Shown here: in pieces, positions 34,558 through 44,690 of the stretch | Numbering within the stretch: the first letter of the stretch is position 1 | Layout: the number at the start of each line of letters is the position of its first letter | Assembly (NCBI GenBank): GCA_045430305.1 | Contig: JAILXW010000001.1 | Coordinates: 1,178,001-1,242,000, forward strand | Origin: Agarilytica sp045430305 | GTDB taxonomy: Bacteria; Pseudomonadota; Gammaproteobacteria; Pseudomonadales; Cellvibrionaceae | Direction of reading: 5' to 3' | DNA length: 64,000 nt | The notes under the pieces: model-generated | What the model was told of the DNA's origin: nothing | Database searches by the model: none | The model's input: only the letters and a program-made list of their open reading frames with translations | Program-made: the position numbers and the translations under genes

Positions 34558-35511
34558 CTATTCGAGCGTGTATACCATACTGGGCAGAGTACTGCAGGGT
34601 AACTCCAATGCTTCCATACTGATTAAGATTTCACACACCTCGTGAAGTGAATTTTGTAGCCGACCATTCGCAGACAAAAATTCTGCTTGTTCGTGCAAAG
34701 ATATTGGCTCCACGCCAGACAATGATTCTTTAAACTCGGTCGCCGAAACGCCTTGCCGCTCGGCCATCAAAGCATTACTTTCTTCGGGGTTTTTGGCAGC
34801 GTACTCCAGTGCCATTTGCCATACCTTATGGAGCTTACCAACGAACTCGGCATCGTCTTCAAGCTTTGCAGCATCGACACTTACAACATCAATTATCTCG
34901 TATGGAATTTCTGCACTAGAAAATATCTGATGAACATTATCGCCTCTAAGTATTTTTAGTGAGGCTGGGGGATATGAAACAAAAGCAGCTATGTCACCAC
35001 TTAACAAGGCATGCTCCCCTTCCGACTGTTCAACATTCACCGCCTCAACATCGTCTACGGTCATCTCATACTTCGCCAGTGCTTTTTGTAAGAAAACTAG
35101 GCCTAAAGCTCCCAACTCGACACCTACCCGCTTACCACGTAAATCAGGCATTCCCGCAATCATTTTGTTTGCGACAATAACATCGCCACCGTTTGAGTAG
35201 TCGGCCATGAGTACTACCTTCAAAGGGCGGTCACTCAATTGCGTTGCTTGAACAACCTCGACCAAGGTGCTGGCGATACCATCAATTCTGCCACTCACGT
35301 ATGCACGCTGACCATCAGATAACGACGACAACTGAACAAGCTCGATATTGGCCCCCACTTGCTCAAAAAAACCCTTTTGTTCTGCTAGGTACAGAAACTC
35401 ATAACCGGGCCAAGCATTAAAACCAAGCTTAATAGGTTGTTTTGGGGCTTCAGAACAAGAGATAAGGCCAATAAAAGAAAGTAAGAGCAAACAACGGGTC
35501 ACAATATACAT
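34558..35511 (-). CDS. substrate-binding lipoprotein (NMT1/SsuA-like) paired with the hybrid kinase
   Basis: Periplasm-facing lipoprotein of 317 residues: signal LLLLSFIGLISC with Cys19 and Ser at +2, which favours the outer membrane. KLGFNAWPGYEFLYLAEQKG and DGIASTLVEVV follow the NMT1/THI5/SsuA type binding fold for small organic ligands such as sulfonates or pyrimidine-like molecules. There is no permease or ATPase gene next to it. The kinase gene begins 6 bp downstream, so this protein probably presents a ligand to the kinase sensor domain and does not feed a transporter. The ligand is unknown. Confidence 0.85.
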   Translation of the reverse strand: MYIVTRCLLLLSFIGLISCSEAPKQPIKLGFNAWPGYEFLYLAEQKGFFEQVGANIELVQLSSLSDGQRAYVSGRIDGIASTLVEVVQATQLSDRPLKVVLMADYSNGGDVIVANKMIAGMPDLRGKRVGVELGALGLVFLQKALAKYEMTVDDVEAVNVEQSEGEHALLSGDIAAFVSYPPASLKILRGDNVHQIFSSAEIPYEIIDVVSVDAAKLEDDAEFVGKLHKVWQMALEYAAKNPEESNALMAERQGVSATEFKESLSGVEPISLHEQAEFLSANGRLQNSLHEVCEILISMEALELPCSTLPSMVYTLE

Positions 35512-35638
35512 GGCTGGAATGATCCATATTGTAGAAGAGCATAAGGTAAGGTTAGTAGCAGCGGCGTCACTGTCAAACCAAGTAGTGATATGTAATTCAG
35601 GCGAGATAAAAAGTCCGATTCTCTATAAAATCAGCGTC

Positions 35639-36628
35639 ATGAATCAAAACACACAACAGCCAGGTTTAGATCATCACCGTTTTTGTATCGCTCCGATGAT
35701 GGAGTGGTCAGATCGTCACTGCCGTTTTCTCTGGCGACTTTTAACTAAGCAAAGCTTTCTTTACACAGAAATGGTGACCAGTGGTGCACTGATTCACAAT
35801 GACCCTGCACGTTTTCTTACTTTTAATACTGAAGAGCACCCATTAGCACTGCAAGTAGGCGGTAGCACCCCGAAAGACCTTGCTCACTGTGCGGAATTGG
35901 CAGAGAAATGGCAATACAACGAAATAAACCTAAACTGCGGTTGCCCCAGCGACCGTGTGCAAAGCGGTAAAATCGGTGCGATATTAATGGCCGAACCCAA
36001 ACTAGTGGCCGATTGTGTGAGGACAATGGTTGGGGCATGCGACATTCCCGTCACGGTAAAACATCGCCTTGGCATTGACGACATGGAAGACTATGAAGAC
36101 ATGAAGCGCTTTGTGCTTACGGTTGCCGATGCCGGCTGTAACACTTTTATTGTGCACGCCCGAAAGGCATGGCTGAAGGGGTTAAGCCCTAAAGAAAATC
36201 GTGAGGTTCCACCGCTCAAGTACGACCTTGTATACCGGTTAAAAGAGGAACTGCCAGAGCTTCGCATTGTTATCAACGGTGGTATCAGCACTATCGCCCA
36301 AAGCGAGACCTTACTCGAACATGTCGACGGTGTGATGATTGGGCGCGAAGCTTACAACAACCCGTACTTTCTTAAAGACATAGATCATGAAATTTTTAAC
36401 CTCGCCAACCCTAGCCTCGATCGCAAGCAAGTCGTCGAACGTTACATTGAATATTGTGAACAACAAATACATCAGGGCCAACGCTTGCACTTTATGAGCC
36501 GGCACATTCTAGGCTTGTTTCAGGGGCAGCCGCGCGCTCGGCTCTTTCGTAAACACATTAGTGAGCACGCGCATAAACCGGGTGCTACTGCAGATGTTCT
36601 GCGAGAAGCGCTCGCTATTGTCGCCTAA
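35639..36628 (+). CDS. dusA: tRNA-dihydrouridine(20/20a) synthase
   Basis: FMN enzyme reducing uridines 20/20a of the tRNA D-loop. I use ATG 35639 (MNQNTQQPGLDHHRFCIAPM), giving 329 residues, the normal DusA length; the longer frame from 35510 overlaps the divergent gene. APMMEWSDRHCRFL is the DusA-type N-terminus, LNCGCPSDRVQSGKIGA holds the catalytic cysteine, and VKHRLGIDD and VINGGIST are the FMN-binding blocks. It shares a 127-bp region with the divergent binding-protein gene. Confidence 0.95.
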   Translation: MNQNTQQPGLDHHRFCIAPMMEWSDRHCRFLWRLLTKQSFLYTEMVTSGALIHNDPARFLTFNTEEHPLALQVGGSTPKDLAHCAELAEKWQYNEINLNCGCPSDRVQSGKIGAILMAEPKLVADCVRTMVGACDIPVTVKHRLGIDDMEDYEDMKRFVLTVADAGCNTFIVHARKAWLKGLSPKENREVPPLKYDLVYRLKEELPELRIVINGGISTIAQSETLLEHVDGVMIGREAYNNPYFLKDIDHEIFNLANPSLDRKQVVERYIEYCEQQIHQGQRLHFMSRHILGLFQGQPRARLFRKHISEHAHKPGATADVLREALAIVA

Positions 36629-36747
36629 GTAAGCCGGAGCCAATATTTACAATTGTATTTGTGTTCATACTGCCTGACCCGGATAATAGCCCCCAATTCC
36701 AGCAAACCGGTTTCAATACCAACACTTCTACTTTCTTTGAGGTTTAA

Positions 36748-37680
36748 ATGACGAACAAACTTGCTCAGTTAAAGCAATTTTCTGACGTAGTCGCCGATAC
36801 TGGCGACATCGAAGCCATCAAACGCTACCAGCCCCTAGACGCAACGACCAACCCTTCCTTGCTGTTCAAAGCCGCTCAAATGGAGCAATACGCGGGCCTT
36901 GTGCAAAACGCGGTAGGCAATACCGATAGCATCGAAGAAGCCTGTGACACATTAGCTGTAGCAATTGGCTCTGAAATCCTCAAAATCGTGCCGGGCCGCG
37001 TTTCTACCGAAGTGGATGCTCGCCTTTCTTTTAATACTAAAGCAAGCGTCGAAAAAGCCAAAAAGCTGATTGGCCTATATGAGGCGGCAGGATACGGCAA
37101 AGACCGTATCTTGATTAAACTAGCTTCCACCTGGGAAGGCATTCGCGCAGCAGAAATCTTAGAGAAAGAAGGCATCAACTGTAACTTAACGCTTTTGTTT
37201 TCGTTTAGTCAGGCAGCGGCCTGTGCCGACGCGGGGGCTTTTCTGATTTCACCTTTTGTTGGCCGTATTCTCGATTGGTACAAAGCCAATACAGACAAAA
37301 AAGAATACAGTGCATTTGAAGACCCCGGCGTACAATCGGTCACGCACATCTATAATTACTACAAGCAGCACGGTTACGACACCGTAGTGATGGGAGCAAG
37401 TTTCCGTAATACAGGGGAACTGGAAGCTCTGGCCGGGTGTGATCGCTTGACTATTAGCCCAGCCCTACTAGGCGAACTTGAGAATGATAAGGGTGAGCTC
37501 GCTCGCGTGCTTTCACCAGAAAACTCAGGTGAGGCCATTGCCAAAAATATAGAAAATGAAGCTCAGTTCCGCTTCTCGATGAACGACAGTGCCATGGCAA
37601 CAGAAAAACTGGCCGAAGGCATTCGTAATTTCGTTAAAGACCAAATTAACTTAGAGCAATATCTAAACGGAAAAAAGTGA
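36748..37680 (+). CDS. tal: transaldolase
   Basis: Pentose-phosphate enzyme of 310 residues, transferring a dihydroxyacetone unit between sugar phosphates through a lysine Schiff base. DATTNPSLLFKAAQM near the N-terminus, RILIKLASTWEGIRAAEIL with the active-site lysine, and NLTLLFSFSQAAACADAGAF are the TalB-type signatures. It links with the sugar genes at 3-9 kb at the level of metabolism, not by operon. The TerB-like gene begins 1 bp after its stop, so the two are co-transcribed. Confidence 0.97.
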   Translation: MTNKLAQLKQFSDVVADTGDIEAIKRYQPLDATTNPSLLFKAAQMEQYAGLVQNAVGNTDSIEEACDTLAVAIGSEILKIVPGRVSTEVDARLSFNTKASVEKAKKLIGLYEAAGYGKDRILIKLASTWEGIRAAEILEKEGINCNLTLLFSFSQAAACADAGAFLISPFVGRILDWYKANTDKKEYSAFEDPGVQSVTHIYNYYKQHGYDTVVMGASFRNTGELEALAGCDRLTISPALLGELENDKGELARVLSPENSGEAIAKNIENEAQFRFSMNDSAMATEKLAEGIRNFVKDQINLEQYLNGKK

Positions 37681-37681
37681 C

Positions 37682-38131
37682 ATGCTGTCGCGAATAAAAG
37701 CCTTTTTCGACACTGACCTGAACCACGGGCAAGACCTGAGCCAAGACCAGCTCAACCTTGCCTGTGCTGCACTATTGATTGAAGTAGCAGTCATAGATCA
37801 GGAGTTTGACGCTAAAGAATTCGCGGCGCTAGTTGAAATATTGCACAAACAATACGGCATCGCGGCCCACGAGTGTGACGCCTTAGTAAAAATGGCCCAG
37901 CAAGAATGTGCAGATGCCACCTCCCTCTATCAGTTTACCCAGCGAGTGAATCAATACTGCTCGGCAGAAGACAAATTTGCCTTAATCAAGGGAATGTGGA
38001 GTATCGCCTTTGCGGACGGGGATCTCGACAAATATGAAGAATATATTATTCGCAAAACCAGCGACCTACTGCACGTAGGGCATGGCGACTTCATTCGCGC
38101 AAAACACGACGCCAAAGCCACTCTCTTATAG
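37682..38131 (+). CDS. TerB-like protein
   Basis: Small acidic helical protein of 149 residues with the TerB/DjlA-N type repeat pattern: ACAALLIEVAVIDQEFDAKE and GMWSIAFADGDLDKYEEYII, each with an acidic metal-binding-like turn (VAxxDGxxxxxE). It is named after tellurite-resistance TerB, but lone copies in proteobacteria have no proven role. Immediately follows tal, without the rest of a ter cluster, so tellurite resistance is not implied. Confidence 0.82.
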   Translation: MLSRIKAFFDTDLNHGQDLSQDQLNLACAALLIEVAVIDQEFDAKEFAALVEILHKQYGIAAHECDALVKMAQQECADATSLYQFTQRVNQYCSAEDKFALIKGMWSIAFADGDLDKYEEYIIRKTSDLLHVGHGDFIRAKHDAKATLL

Positions 38132-38265
38132 CACGTGCTCACCTCAAATAACGGCCGCACATAACGCTATAAATCTGACTACAATAGTTAGACGTATTTG
38201 TTTAAACCCAGTTGGTTTGGGCTAAAAACAGTAACATTCTGAATGACACGAGACTTAGCCCACCA

Positions 38266-39234
38266 ATGGCACTACTTAAAAACGTTTTTTCAAAGAACGA
38301 TGAGAAAGGCAAACTCGAAGTAGTAGAGCCGCAGCTTTATACCTACGCCCACTCTCAAGAGGCGTTCTTTCGCTATTTATACCCCAAAAATAGCGCTCAG
38401 AAGCTAACCGTACCGCAAAAGCTTGTTGTCGATATGCTGAAGACATCGCTACAAAAGGAAGATATACGCAGAAAAGCAGTGCCGCGGCTACCAATGGTTA
38501 TTCCAAAACTACTCAAAAGTTTGCGCGACCCCGATAGCTCAGCAAAGCAATACGTGGACCTGATTAAAAAAGACCCGGTAATGAGCGCAGCAGTATTGAA
38601 GCTCGCTAACAGCGTGTACTTCAACCCTATTGGCAAACGCATTCACGACATTGAAAGAGCCGTAGTAAAGCTCGGTATTGATGGCCTACGCTCAGTACTT
38701 TCCGCCGCAGTGATGCAGCCCATTATTCAACGTGACTCGCCTTATTTTTCGCACACAGGCCAACGCATGTGGTACCACAGTTTAAACTGCGCCGTGGCCT
38801 GTGAACTAATAGCTGAGCATCGAAATATCGAAAAGTTTAAAGTCTACGTTATGGGGCTTGTGCACGATATTGGTAAAACCACCATATTCAGCGAGCTGTG
38901 TACGCAATTTAAGAAGAATGGTGAAGAAATAAAGCCTGGCTACAATGCCTTTGTCCCTATTATGAAAGTATTAGGGCCAGCCGTGACCTTCTGGGTTGCC
39001 AAAGACTGGGAATTACCAAAAGAGATTTGTCATGCCCTTGCGGAACAACCAACAATAAAAGCTGGGGCAAAGGTCAGCCCCTTTGCTCATGTATTGTATC
39101 AAGCAAACTTTGTCTCAGAAGCGTATGTAACCTTAAGAAAACAAAACGAACAGCTAGCCATTAAAGTCCTAGAAGATTTAGATCTTCCGACAGATTTGTA
39201 TGACCGCTTAGACCAACTCACAAAAGAAGTTTAA
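38266..39234 (+). CDS. HDOD domain signalling protein
   Basis: 322 residues from ATG 38266; the frame extends to a TTG at 38212 but without a better ribosome site. The central part is an HDOD domain: RLPMVIPKLLKSLRDPDSSA, DPVMSAAVLKLANSVYF and IERAVVKLGIDGLRSV are its defining blocks, and VMGLVHDIGKT retains a metal-binding HD. HDOD proteins act in signalling and are usually catalytically weak. The target is not evident here. It overlaps the converging GDPD gene by 4 bp at the 3' end. Confidence 0.88.
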   Translation: MALLKNVFSKNDEKGKLEVVEPQLYTYAHSQEAFFRYLYPKNSAQKLTVPQKLVVDMLKTSLQKEDIRRKAVPRLPMVIPKLLKSLRDPDSSAKQYVDLIKKDPVMSAAVLKLANSVYFNPIGKRIHDIERAVVKLGIDGLRSVLSAAVMQPIIQRDSPYFSHTGQRMWYHSLNCAVACELIAEHRNIEKFKVYVMGLVHDIGKTTIFSELCTQFKKNGEEIKPGYNAFVPIMKVLGPAVTFWVAKDWELPKEICHALAEQPTIKAGAKVSPFAHVLYQANFVSEAYVTLRKQNEQLAIKVLEDLDLPTDLYDRLDQLTKEV

Positions 39235-39956
39235 GCCAGCAGCCTTTTAGCATCCCAAGTTTCTATATAACTCACACCACGCTCAGCCCAAGCTTGAGCC
39301 AATGTCGGCTCAACAATGTCGTACAAGAACCACTTCCACGGGCCTGCCCACACAATATCTTTCTCGCTGAGCTTTTTTACATCGTATATCAAAATGTTGG
39401 GGGCTAGCTGCTTAGCTTTCTCTAGGACCTCATCGCTCCACTCAGCCAAGACCCAACCAATTGAGTATTTTTGTTTCGCTAACACTAGCAAATCAAAATC
39501 AAAAGAAATAATACTGATGTTCGCGCGCATACTCTTACAGGCTTGATCTACGGCAGTAAAAAAGACCTCGCGCGATACATACTCCAGAGACTCGGCTTTA
39601 AGCTCGACAAAGAGCTGTACATCACGCTCACAAATCGCTTCCGCTAAGGTTTCTAAGGTAACCAGCGGGCACGGTGCAAAAGCGTCACCAAATCGCGCTT
39701 CTTCATGGCAAGAAATCTTTTCTAATTGCTCAACCGTAAGATCAGCCACCTTTCGATCAACGCCACAGACACGCCGCAAGTCTGCATCGTGAATAACAAC
39801 GGGCACCGAGTCTTTACTCATCTGCACATCGATTTCCACATAGCGAGCACCGGCTTCGAGTGCGCCAAGCACGCCAACCAAAGAGTTTTCTGGAAATTTT
39901 TGCGGGAAACCGCGGTGACCGACCACTTCGTATTGCGCAGCGATTTTTGGTTTCAC
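39231..39956 (-). CDS. glycerophosphodiester phosphodiesterase
   Basis: Cytosolic-type enzyme (no signal peptide), 241 residues, releasing glycerol-3-phosphate from glycerophosphodiesters. VVGHRGFPQKFPENSLVG has the catalytic His-Arg, ARYVEIDVQMSKD the Glu-Asp metal ligands, and PVVIHDADLRR the second His: all key GDPD residues are present. The central part is somewhat short and divergent compared with UgpQ. It follows the metallo-hydrolase gene on the same strand with 64 bp between. Confidence 0.9.
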   Translation of the reverse strand: MKPKIAAQYEVVGHRGFPQKFPENSLVGVLGALEAGARYVEIDVQMSKDSVPVVIHDADLRRVCGVDRKVADLTVEQLEKISCHEEARFGDAFAPCPLVTLETLAEAICERDVQLFVELKAESLEYVSREVFFTAVDQACKSMRANISIISFDFDLLVLAKQKYSIGWVLAEWSDEVLEKAKQLAPNILIYDVKKLSEKDIVWAGPWKWFLYDIVEPTLAQAWAERGVSYIETWDAKRLLA

Positions 39957-40020
39957 AGGTATTCCTTATGGCTTATTTTTCTCGTGGAGTGAACGCAACG
40001 AAAACGAAAGACTTGGGCGA

Positions 40021-40776
40021 TTACAATGTAAACTCGAAACACTCGCCCATCGCGACCACTTTTAAGTTCGCACCAGAGTAGTGCTCAACATCTTCTTTAT
40101 TGTAATAATGATAGCATCGTAAACGCTGCCGAATACCAGGGGAATATTCTCGCAGCACATCATCGATACCGCTATGTGATGGGTTGCCGACCACACCACA
40201 GTCGTGAAAAATAACTTCTTCCGCATTGACGCTATGTTCTATCACTTCAGGTATGGGGCGAGTATCACCGGTGTAAAAAAACTGCTCTTTTAAAAGCAAC
40301 CCATACGCGCTCTTTGGTGCATGATGCCTCACTTCAAGAAGATTAAAACGTAGATTTTCAAAGATAAAATAGTCTTCGCAGGCAACAAGCTGAAAGGCAT
40401 CCCAAAAATTTACGCCGCCTTCGGCCAATACCGCAGGGTAATAGCCAACACGTTTATTAAACAAAGGGATTATTTCCGAAGAGATAAAAACACGCGGGCG
40501 GTGTTTGTTTGGCTGATGAAACCAGCACTTCACAAACATATTCTCAAAATCACCCACATGATCGAGATGGCAGTGGGTGATAAAAATAGCGTCAGGGAGT
40601 TTGGCGTAATGCTTGAAAAAAGCAGCCGTTGTTCCGGGGCCACAGTCGATCAATAGGGTTTTACCCCCCACTTCGATAACCGCAGACGCGTGCCCTAACC
40701 CTTCTTGGCTAGCCCCTCCCACACCTAAAAACCGCACTCGAATGGACTGTTTTTTTTCACTGGGGCTTGCCATCAT
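40021..40776 (-). CDS. metallo-beta-lactamase-fold hydrolase
   Basis: 251-residue MBL-fold protein, closer to the RNase Z/PhnP-like branch than to lactamases. FITHCHLDHVGDF is the metal motif with the first His replaced by the common HCHLDH form, and FYTGDTRPIPEVIEHSVNAE and IFHDCG follow. The substrate is unknown; RNA phosphodiesters and cyclic phosphates are typical for this branch. It lies 50 bp downstream of purL on the same strand. Confidence 0.8.
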   Translation of the reverse strand: MMASPSEKKQSIRVRFLGVGGASQEGLGHASAVIEVGGKTLLIDCGPGTTAAFFKHYAKLPDAIFITHCHLDHVGDFENMFVKCWFHQPNKHRPRVFISSEIIPLFNKRVGYYPAVLAEGGVNFWDAFQLVACEDYFIFENLRFNLLEVRHHAPKSAYGLLLKEQFFYTGDTRPIPEVIEHSVNAEEVIFHDCGVVGNPSHSGIDDVLREYSPGIRQRLRCYHYYNKEDVEHYSGANLKVVAMGECFEFTL

Positions 40777-40826
40777 GAACTCCCTCTCTCTTCAATATAC
40801 AATTTACACTACACACTAATAGCGTC

Positions 40827-43800
40827 TTAAGAAACAAACAGCCGTGCATTATAAAACATACGCATCCAGGCGCTGTCTTCTTCCCAATCGTCTGGCGCCC
40901 AAGAATTAGAAACCGTTCTGAATACACGCTCCGGATGAGGCATAAGAATGGTGGCTCGCCCATCGCTGCTACACAAACTGGTTATACCATTCGGTGAGCC
41001 GTTGGGGTTGGCCGGGTAGTTTTGCGTCACTTGCAAGCCATTATCAATAAAACGCATAGCAATGGTACCGCTGGCTTCGGCCGCAGCAATAGCGCTATCG
41101 TCGGCAAATTCAGCACGACCTTCACCATGCGCAACCGCGATCGGCATATGGGAACCCGCCATACCTTTAAAGAAAATAGAGGGCGTTTCTTCTATTTTCA
41201 CCATGCTAAATCGCGCTTCAAACTGTTCGGAAACGTTTCTCACAAAATGTGGCCAGTGCTGTGCGCCTGGTATCAAACTTTTTAGGTTTGACATCATTTG
41301 ACAGCCGTTACAAACACCAAGACTAAAACTGTCGTTACGCTGGAAAAATGTAGCAAACTGCTGGAGAATATTTTCATTAAACAAAATTGTTTTTGCCCAG
41401 CCTTCGCCAGCGCCTAATACGTCACCATAGGAAAAGCCGCCACAAGCAACCAAACCTTTGAAGTCAGCGAGTGAACTTCGGCCCGCGAGAATATCGCTCA
41501 TATGTACATCAATACTATTGAAACCGGCACGATGAAACGCTGCTGCCATTTCAACATGCGAGTTAACGCCCTGTTCACGTAAAATCGCGACCTTGGGGCG
41601 AACACCAGAGTTAATATATGGCGCAACTGGGTTTTCTTTTACGTCAAAACTTAAGGAGGTACTTAAACCAGAGTTTTGTTTTGCAAGTGCATCAAATTCT
41701 TGTTGCGCACATTCTGGATTATCACGGTTCTTTTGAATATGGTAACTATTTAGACTCCACAACTGATGCAATGAAGTTCGGTCAGACTCGTATACCTTAC
41801 GGTCACCATTGTGAACCATAAGTAAGTCTTTTTCCCATACGCTACCAATGGCATGCACCGAATCCGACATGCTCACATCAGCAAAAACGTTTAACACCTT
41901 ATCAAGATGCTCATCAGACACTTGAATGACCGCACCAAGTTCCTCATTTAACAGTGCACTGTGGTCGTCGCCACCTAAAGCCTTAATATTCGCTTCGAAT
42001 CCGCAACGCCCAGCGAAAGCCATCTCTAACAAAGTAACAAAGAGACCACCGTCACCTTTGTCGTGATACGCCAAGATCCACTCGTTTTGCAAGCATGTTT
42101 GTAAGGCATTGAAAAAGCCAAGTAAGATTTCAGCGCTTTCAACGTTCGCGCCGTCTTCCGCTAAAGACTTATAGGTTTGAGCAAAAATAGATGCACCCAA
42201 ACGCTGTTTACCCTTGGCGAGATCGATAAATAACAACTGCGAAGGAATGCCTGTTTTTAATTCTGGCGTACGCGTTTTGCGCACATCGAGTACGGGTGCA
42301 AAAGCAGAAATGACTACAGACATCGGTGCAGTAACTGATTTATCTTCACCGCCGTCTTGCCACGCGGTACGCATCGACATGGAGTCTTTACCAACTGGAA
42401 TTGTAATTCCCAACTGCGGGCACAATTCCATACCAATGGCTTCTACCGTGCGATAGAGTTTTTCATCTTCACCTGGATGACCGGCAGCACACATCCAGTT
42501 CGCAGAAAGTTTTATATCTTTAATGTCGTTGATACGTGTAGCAGCAATATTCGTTATCGCTTCACCAATTGCCATGCGGCCAGATGCTGGAGCATCTAAC
42601 AAAGCTAAAGGAGTACGCTCGCCCATACTCATGGCTTCGCCAGCGTAAGAATCGTAGGCAACCGTTGTCACCGCACAATCCGCAACAGGCACCTGCCAAG
42701 GGCCAACTAATTGATCGCGTGCAACCTGCCCCGTCACAGAGCGATCGCCAATAGAAATCAAAAACATTTTACTCGCTACAGCGGGATGCTGAATCACACG
42801 TTCGAGCGCTTCAGAAAAAGAAATATTTGAATAATCAAAAGCGTTTGTTTGGTATTCGCGCTTTTCCGCAATGCGATGCATTTTTGGCGCCTTACCAAAA
42901 AGGACATTCATTGGTAAATCGATCGGCCTATTGTCAAAGTGTTTGTCATTTAACACAATTTCTTGATCCGAAATTGCTTCCCCGACAACGGCATAAGGGC
43001 AACGCTCGCGCTGACAAATATTTTCAAACACCGCGAGGTCTTTAGGTGCAATGGCTAATACGTATCGCTCCTGCGATTCATTACACCAAATTTCTAGTGG
43101 CGACATGCCCGGTTCGTCGTTGGGTACTTCGCGCAATTCAAACACTGCGCCGCAACCGCCGTCTTTCGCTAATTCAGGAAATGCATTCGACAAACCACCC
43201 GCGCCCACATCGTGAATAAACGCAATTGGGTTGTCTTCTCCATACTGCCAACACTGATCAATCACTTCTTGGCAGCGACGTTCTATTTCAGGGTTTTGTC
43301 TTTGCACGGAAGCAAAATCGAGATCTTCTGATGAAGTGCCCGATGTCATTGAAGAGGCCGCACCTCCGCCCAAACCAATCAACATCGCTGGGCCACCAAG
43401 TACAACTAATTTTGTACCGGGCGAAAATTCAGTTTGTGCAATGTGTTCTTCGCGAATGTTACCGTAACCCCCTGCAAGCATAATGGGCTTGTGATAACCG
43501 CGCCGTTCACTATCAAAATCTAATTCAAAACTTCTAAAATATCCGCAGATATTCGGTCGACCAAATTCATTATTAAATGCAGCCCCACCTATTGGCCCTT
43601 CGACCATAATGTCCATGGCTGAAACAATACGGTCAGGCTTGCCGTAATTTTCTTCCCAGGGCAATGGGTATTCAGGTATTTGCAAATTCGACACCGTAAA
43701 GCCCGTTAGACCCACTTTGGGTTTCGAACCTTTACCTACAGCACCTTCATCGCGAATTTCACCCCCTGAACCCGTGCCAGCACCAGGGAATGGTGCAATT

Positions 43801-44690
43801 GCTGTGGGGTGATTGTGAGTTTCCACTTTCATTAACAAATGAATATTTTCGATGGAATACTCGTATTCTTTGCTTTCTGGGTCAGGGTAAAAACGACCTG
43901 CTTCTGAACCACTAATGACCGAGGCATTATCGGCATAGGCCGACAATACATTTTCGCCACCACACTCATAGGTATTTTTGATCATGCCAAAAAGGGAGTG
44001 GTCTTTTTCTTCGCCGTCAAGCGTCCACGACGCGTTAAATATCTTGTGGCGACAGTGCTCCGAATTCGCCTGCGCGAACATCATAAGTTCGACATCGTTC
44101 GGATTGCGCCCAAGGCGGCTAAATGCATCGTGTAAATAATCGATTTCGTCATCGGCCAAAGCCAATCCAAGGTTGCGGTTAGCATCTTCTAAAGCTGATT
44201 TACCCACCCCTAATACATCGACACTTTGCAATGGTGCTGGCTCGGTGTGCTGAAACAGTACGGCGACCTCTTCTGCGGTCTCAAATACCGTTTCGACCAT
44301 ACGGTCATGAATTAATGGCAATAAATCTCGCGGTGCGGCATTGCTCACTAAGCGGTAAAGCACCCCTCTCTCTACCCGCTTAACCTTACTCAAACCAGCG
44401 TTGCGCACAATATCTGTAGCCTTGGATGACCAAGGCGATAGCGTCCCCATGCGCGGCGTCACCGTTAGCTCAACACCGATTTCGGGGTAATCCGCATCGT
44501 TTTTTGGGCCATACGTCAGTAGCGACTGGAGTTTTTGGTGTTCTTCGTCGTCTAAATCTTCAATAGTGTCGACAAAATGTACATGCCAAGCATATAAATC
44601 GCTTATTTCGATACCTGAAGATTTGATTTTTGCGAGAAGTTTAGAACGGCGGAATTCGGATAGAGCGGCGGAGCCACGCAGCGTTAGCAT
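40827..44690 (-). CDS. purL: phosphoribosylformylglycinamidine synthase (large, single-chain)
   Basis: Fourth step of purine synthesis: converts FGAR, glutamine and ATP to FGAM. The 1287 residues match the single-chain proteobacterial PurL. The N-terminal LRGSAALSEFRRSKLLAKI is the PurS-like start. The synthetase core has MKVETHNHPTAIAPFPGAGTGSGGEIRDE and VHDVGAGGLSNAFPEL. The C-terminal glutaminase holds GVCNGCQMM with its Cys, AHGEGRAEF and MPHPERVFR. No break in the frame is seen. A 524-bp region separates it from mltF. Confidence 0.97.
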   Translation of the reverse strand: MLTLRGSAALSEFRRSKLLAKIKSSGIEISDLYAWHVHFVDTIEDLDDEEHQKLQSLLTYGPKNDADYPEIGVELTVTPRMGTLSPWSSKATDIVRNAGLSKVKRVERGVLYRLVSNAAPRDLLPLIHDRMVETVFETAEEVAVLFQHTEPAPLQSVDVLGVGKSALEDANRNLGLALADDEIDYLHDAFSRLGRNPNDVELMMFAQANSEHCRHKIFNASWTLDGEEKDHSLFGMIKNTYECGGENVLSAYADNASVISGSEAGRFYPDPESKEYEYSIENIHLLMKVETHNHPTAIAPFPGAGTGSGGEIRDEGAVGKGSKPKVGLTGFTVSNLQIPEYPLPWEENYGKPDRIVSAMDIMVEGPIGGAAFNNEFGRPNICGYFRSFELDFDSERRGYHKPIMLAGGYGNIREEHIAQTEFSPGTKLVVLGGPAMLIGLGGGAASSMTSGTSSEDLDFASVQRQNPEIERRCQEVIDQCWQYGEDNPIAFIHDVGAGGLSNAFPELAKDGGCGAVFELREVPNDEPGMSPLEIWCNESQERYVLAIAPKDLAVFENICQRERCPYAVVGEAISDQEIVLNDKHFDNRPIDLPMNVLFGKAPKMHRIAEKREYQTNAFDYSNISFSEALERVIQHPAVASKMFLISIGDRSVTGQVARDQLVGPWQVPVADCAVTTVAYDSYAGEAMSMGERTPLALLDAPASGRMAIGEAITNIAATRINDIKDIKLSANWMCAAGHPGEDEKLYRTVEAIGMELCPQLGITIPVGKDSMSMRTAWQDGGEDKSVTAPMSVVISAFAPVLDVRKTRTPELKTGIPSQLLFIDLAKGKQRLGASIFAQTYKSLAEDGANVESAEILLGFFNALQTCLQNEWILAYHDKGDGGLFVTLLEMAFAGRCGFEANIKALGGDDHSALLNEELGAVIQVSDEHLDKVLNVFADVSMSDSVHAIGSVWEKDLLMVHNGDRKVYESDRTSLHQLWSLNSYHIQKNRDNPECAQQEFDALAKQNSGLSTSLSFDVKENPVAPYINSGVRPKVAILREQGVNSHVEMAAAFHRAGFNSIDVHMSDILAGRSSLADFKGLVACGGFSYGDVLGAGEGWAKTILFNENILQQFATFFQRNDSFSLGVCNGCQMMSNLKSLIPGAQHWPHFVRNVSEQFEARFSMVKIEETPSIFFKGMAGSHMPIAVAHGEGRAEFADDSAIAAAEASGTIAMRFIDNGLQVTQNYPANPNGSPNGITSLCSSDGRATILMPHPERVFRTVSNSWAPDDWEEDSAWMRMFYNARLFVS

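Noticed and set aside
37682..38131. Tellurite resistance locus
   Set aside because: Only a lone TerB-like gene is present, without TerC, TerD or TerZ partners.
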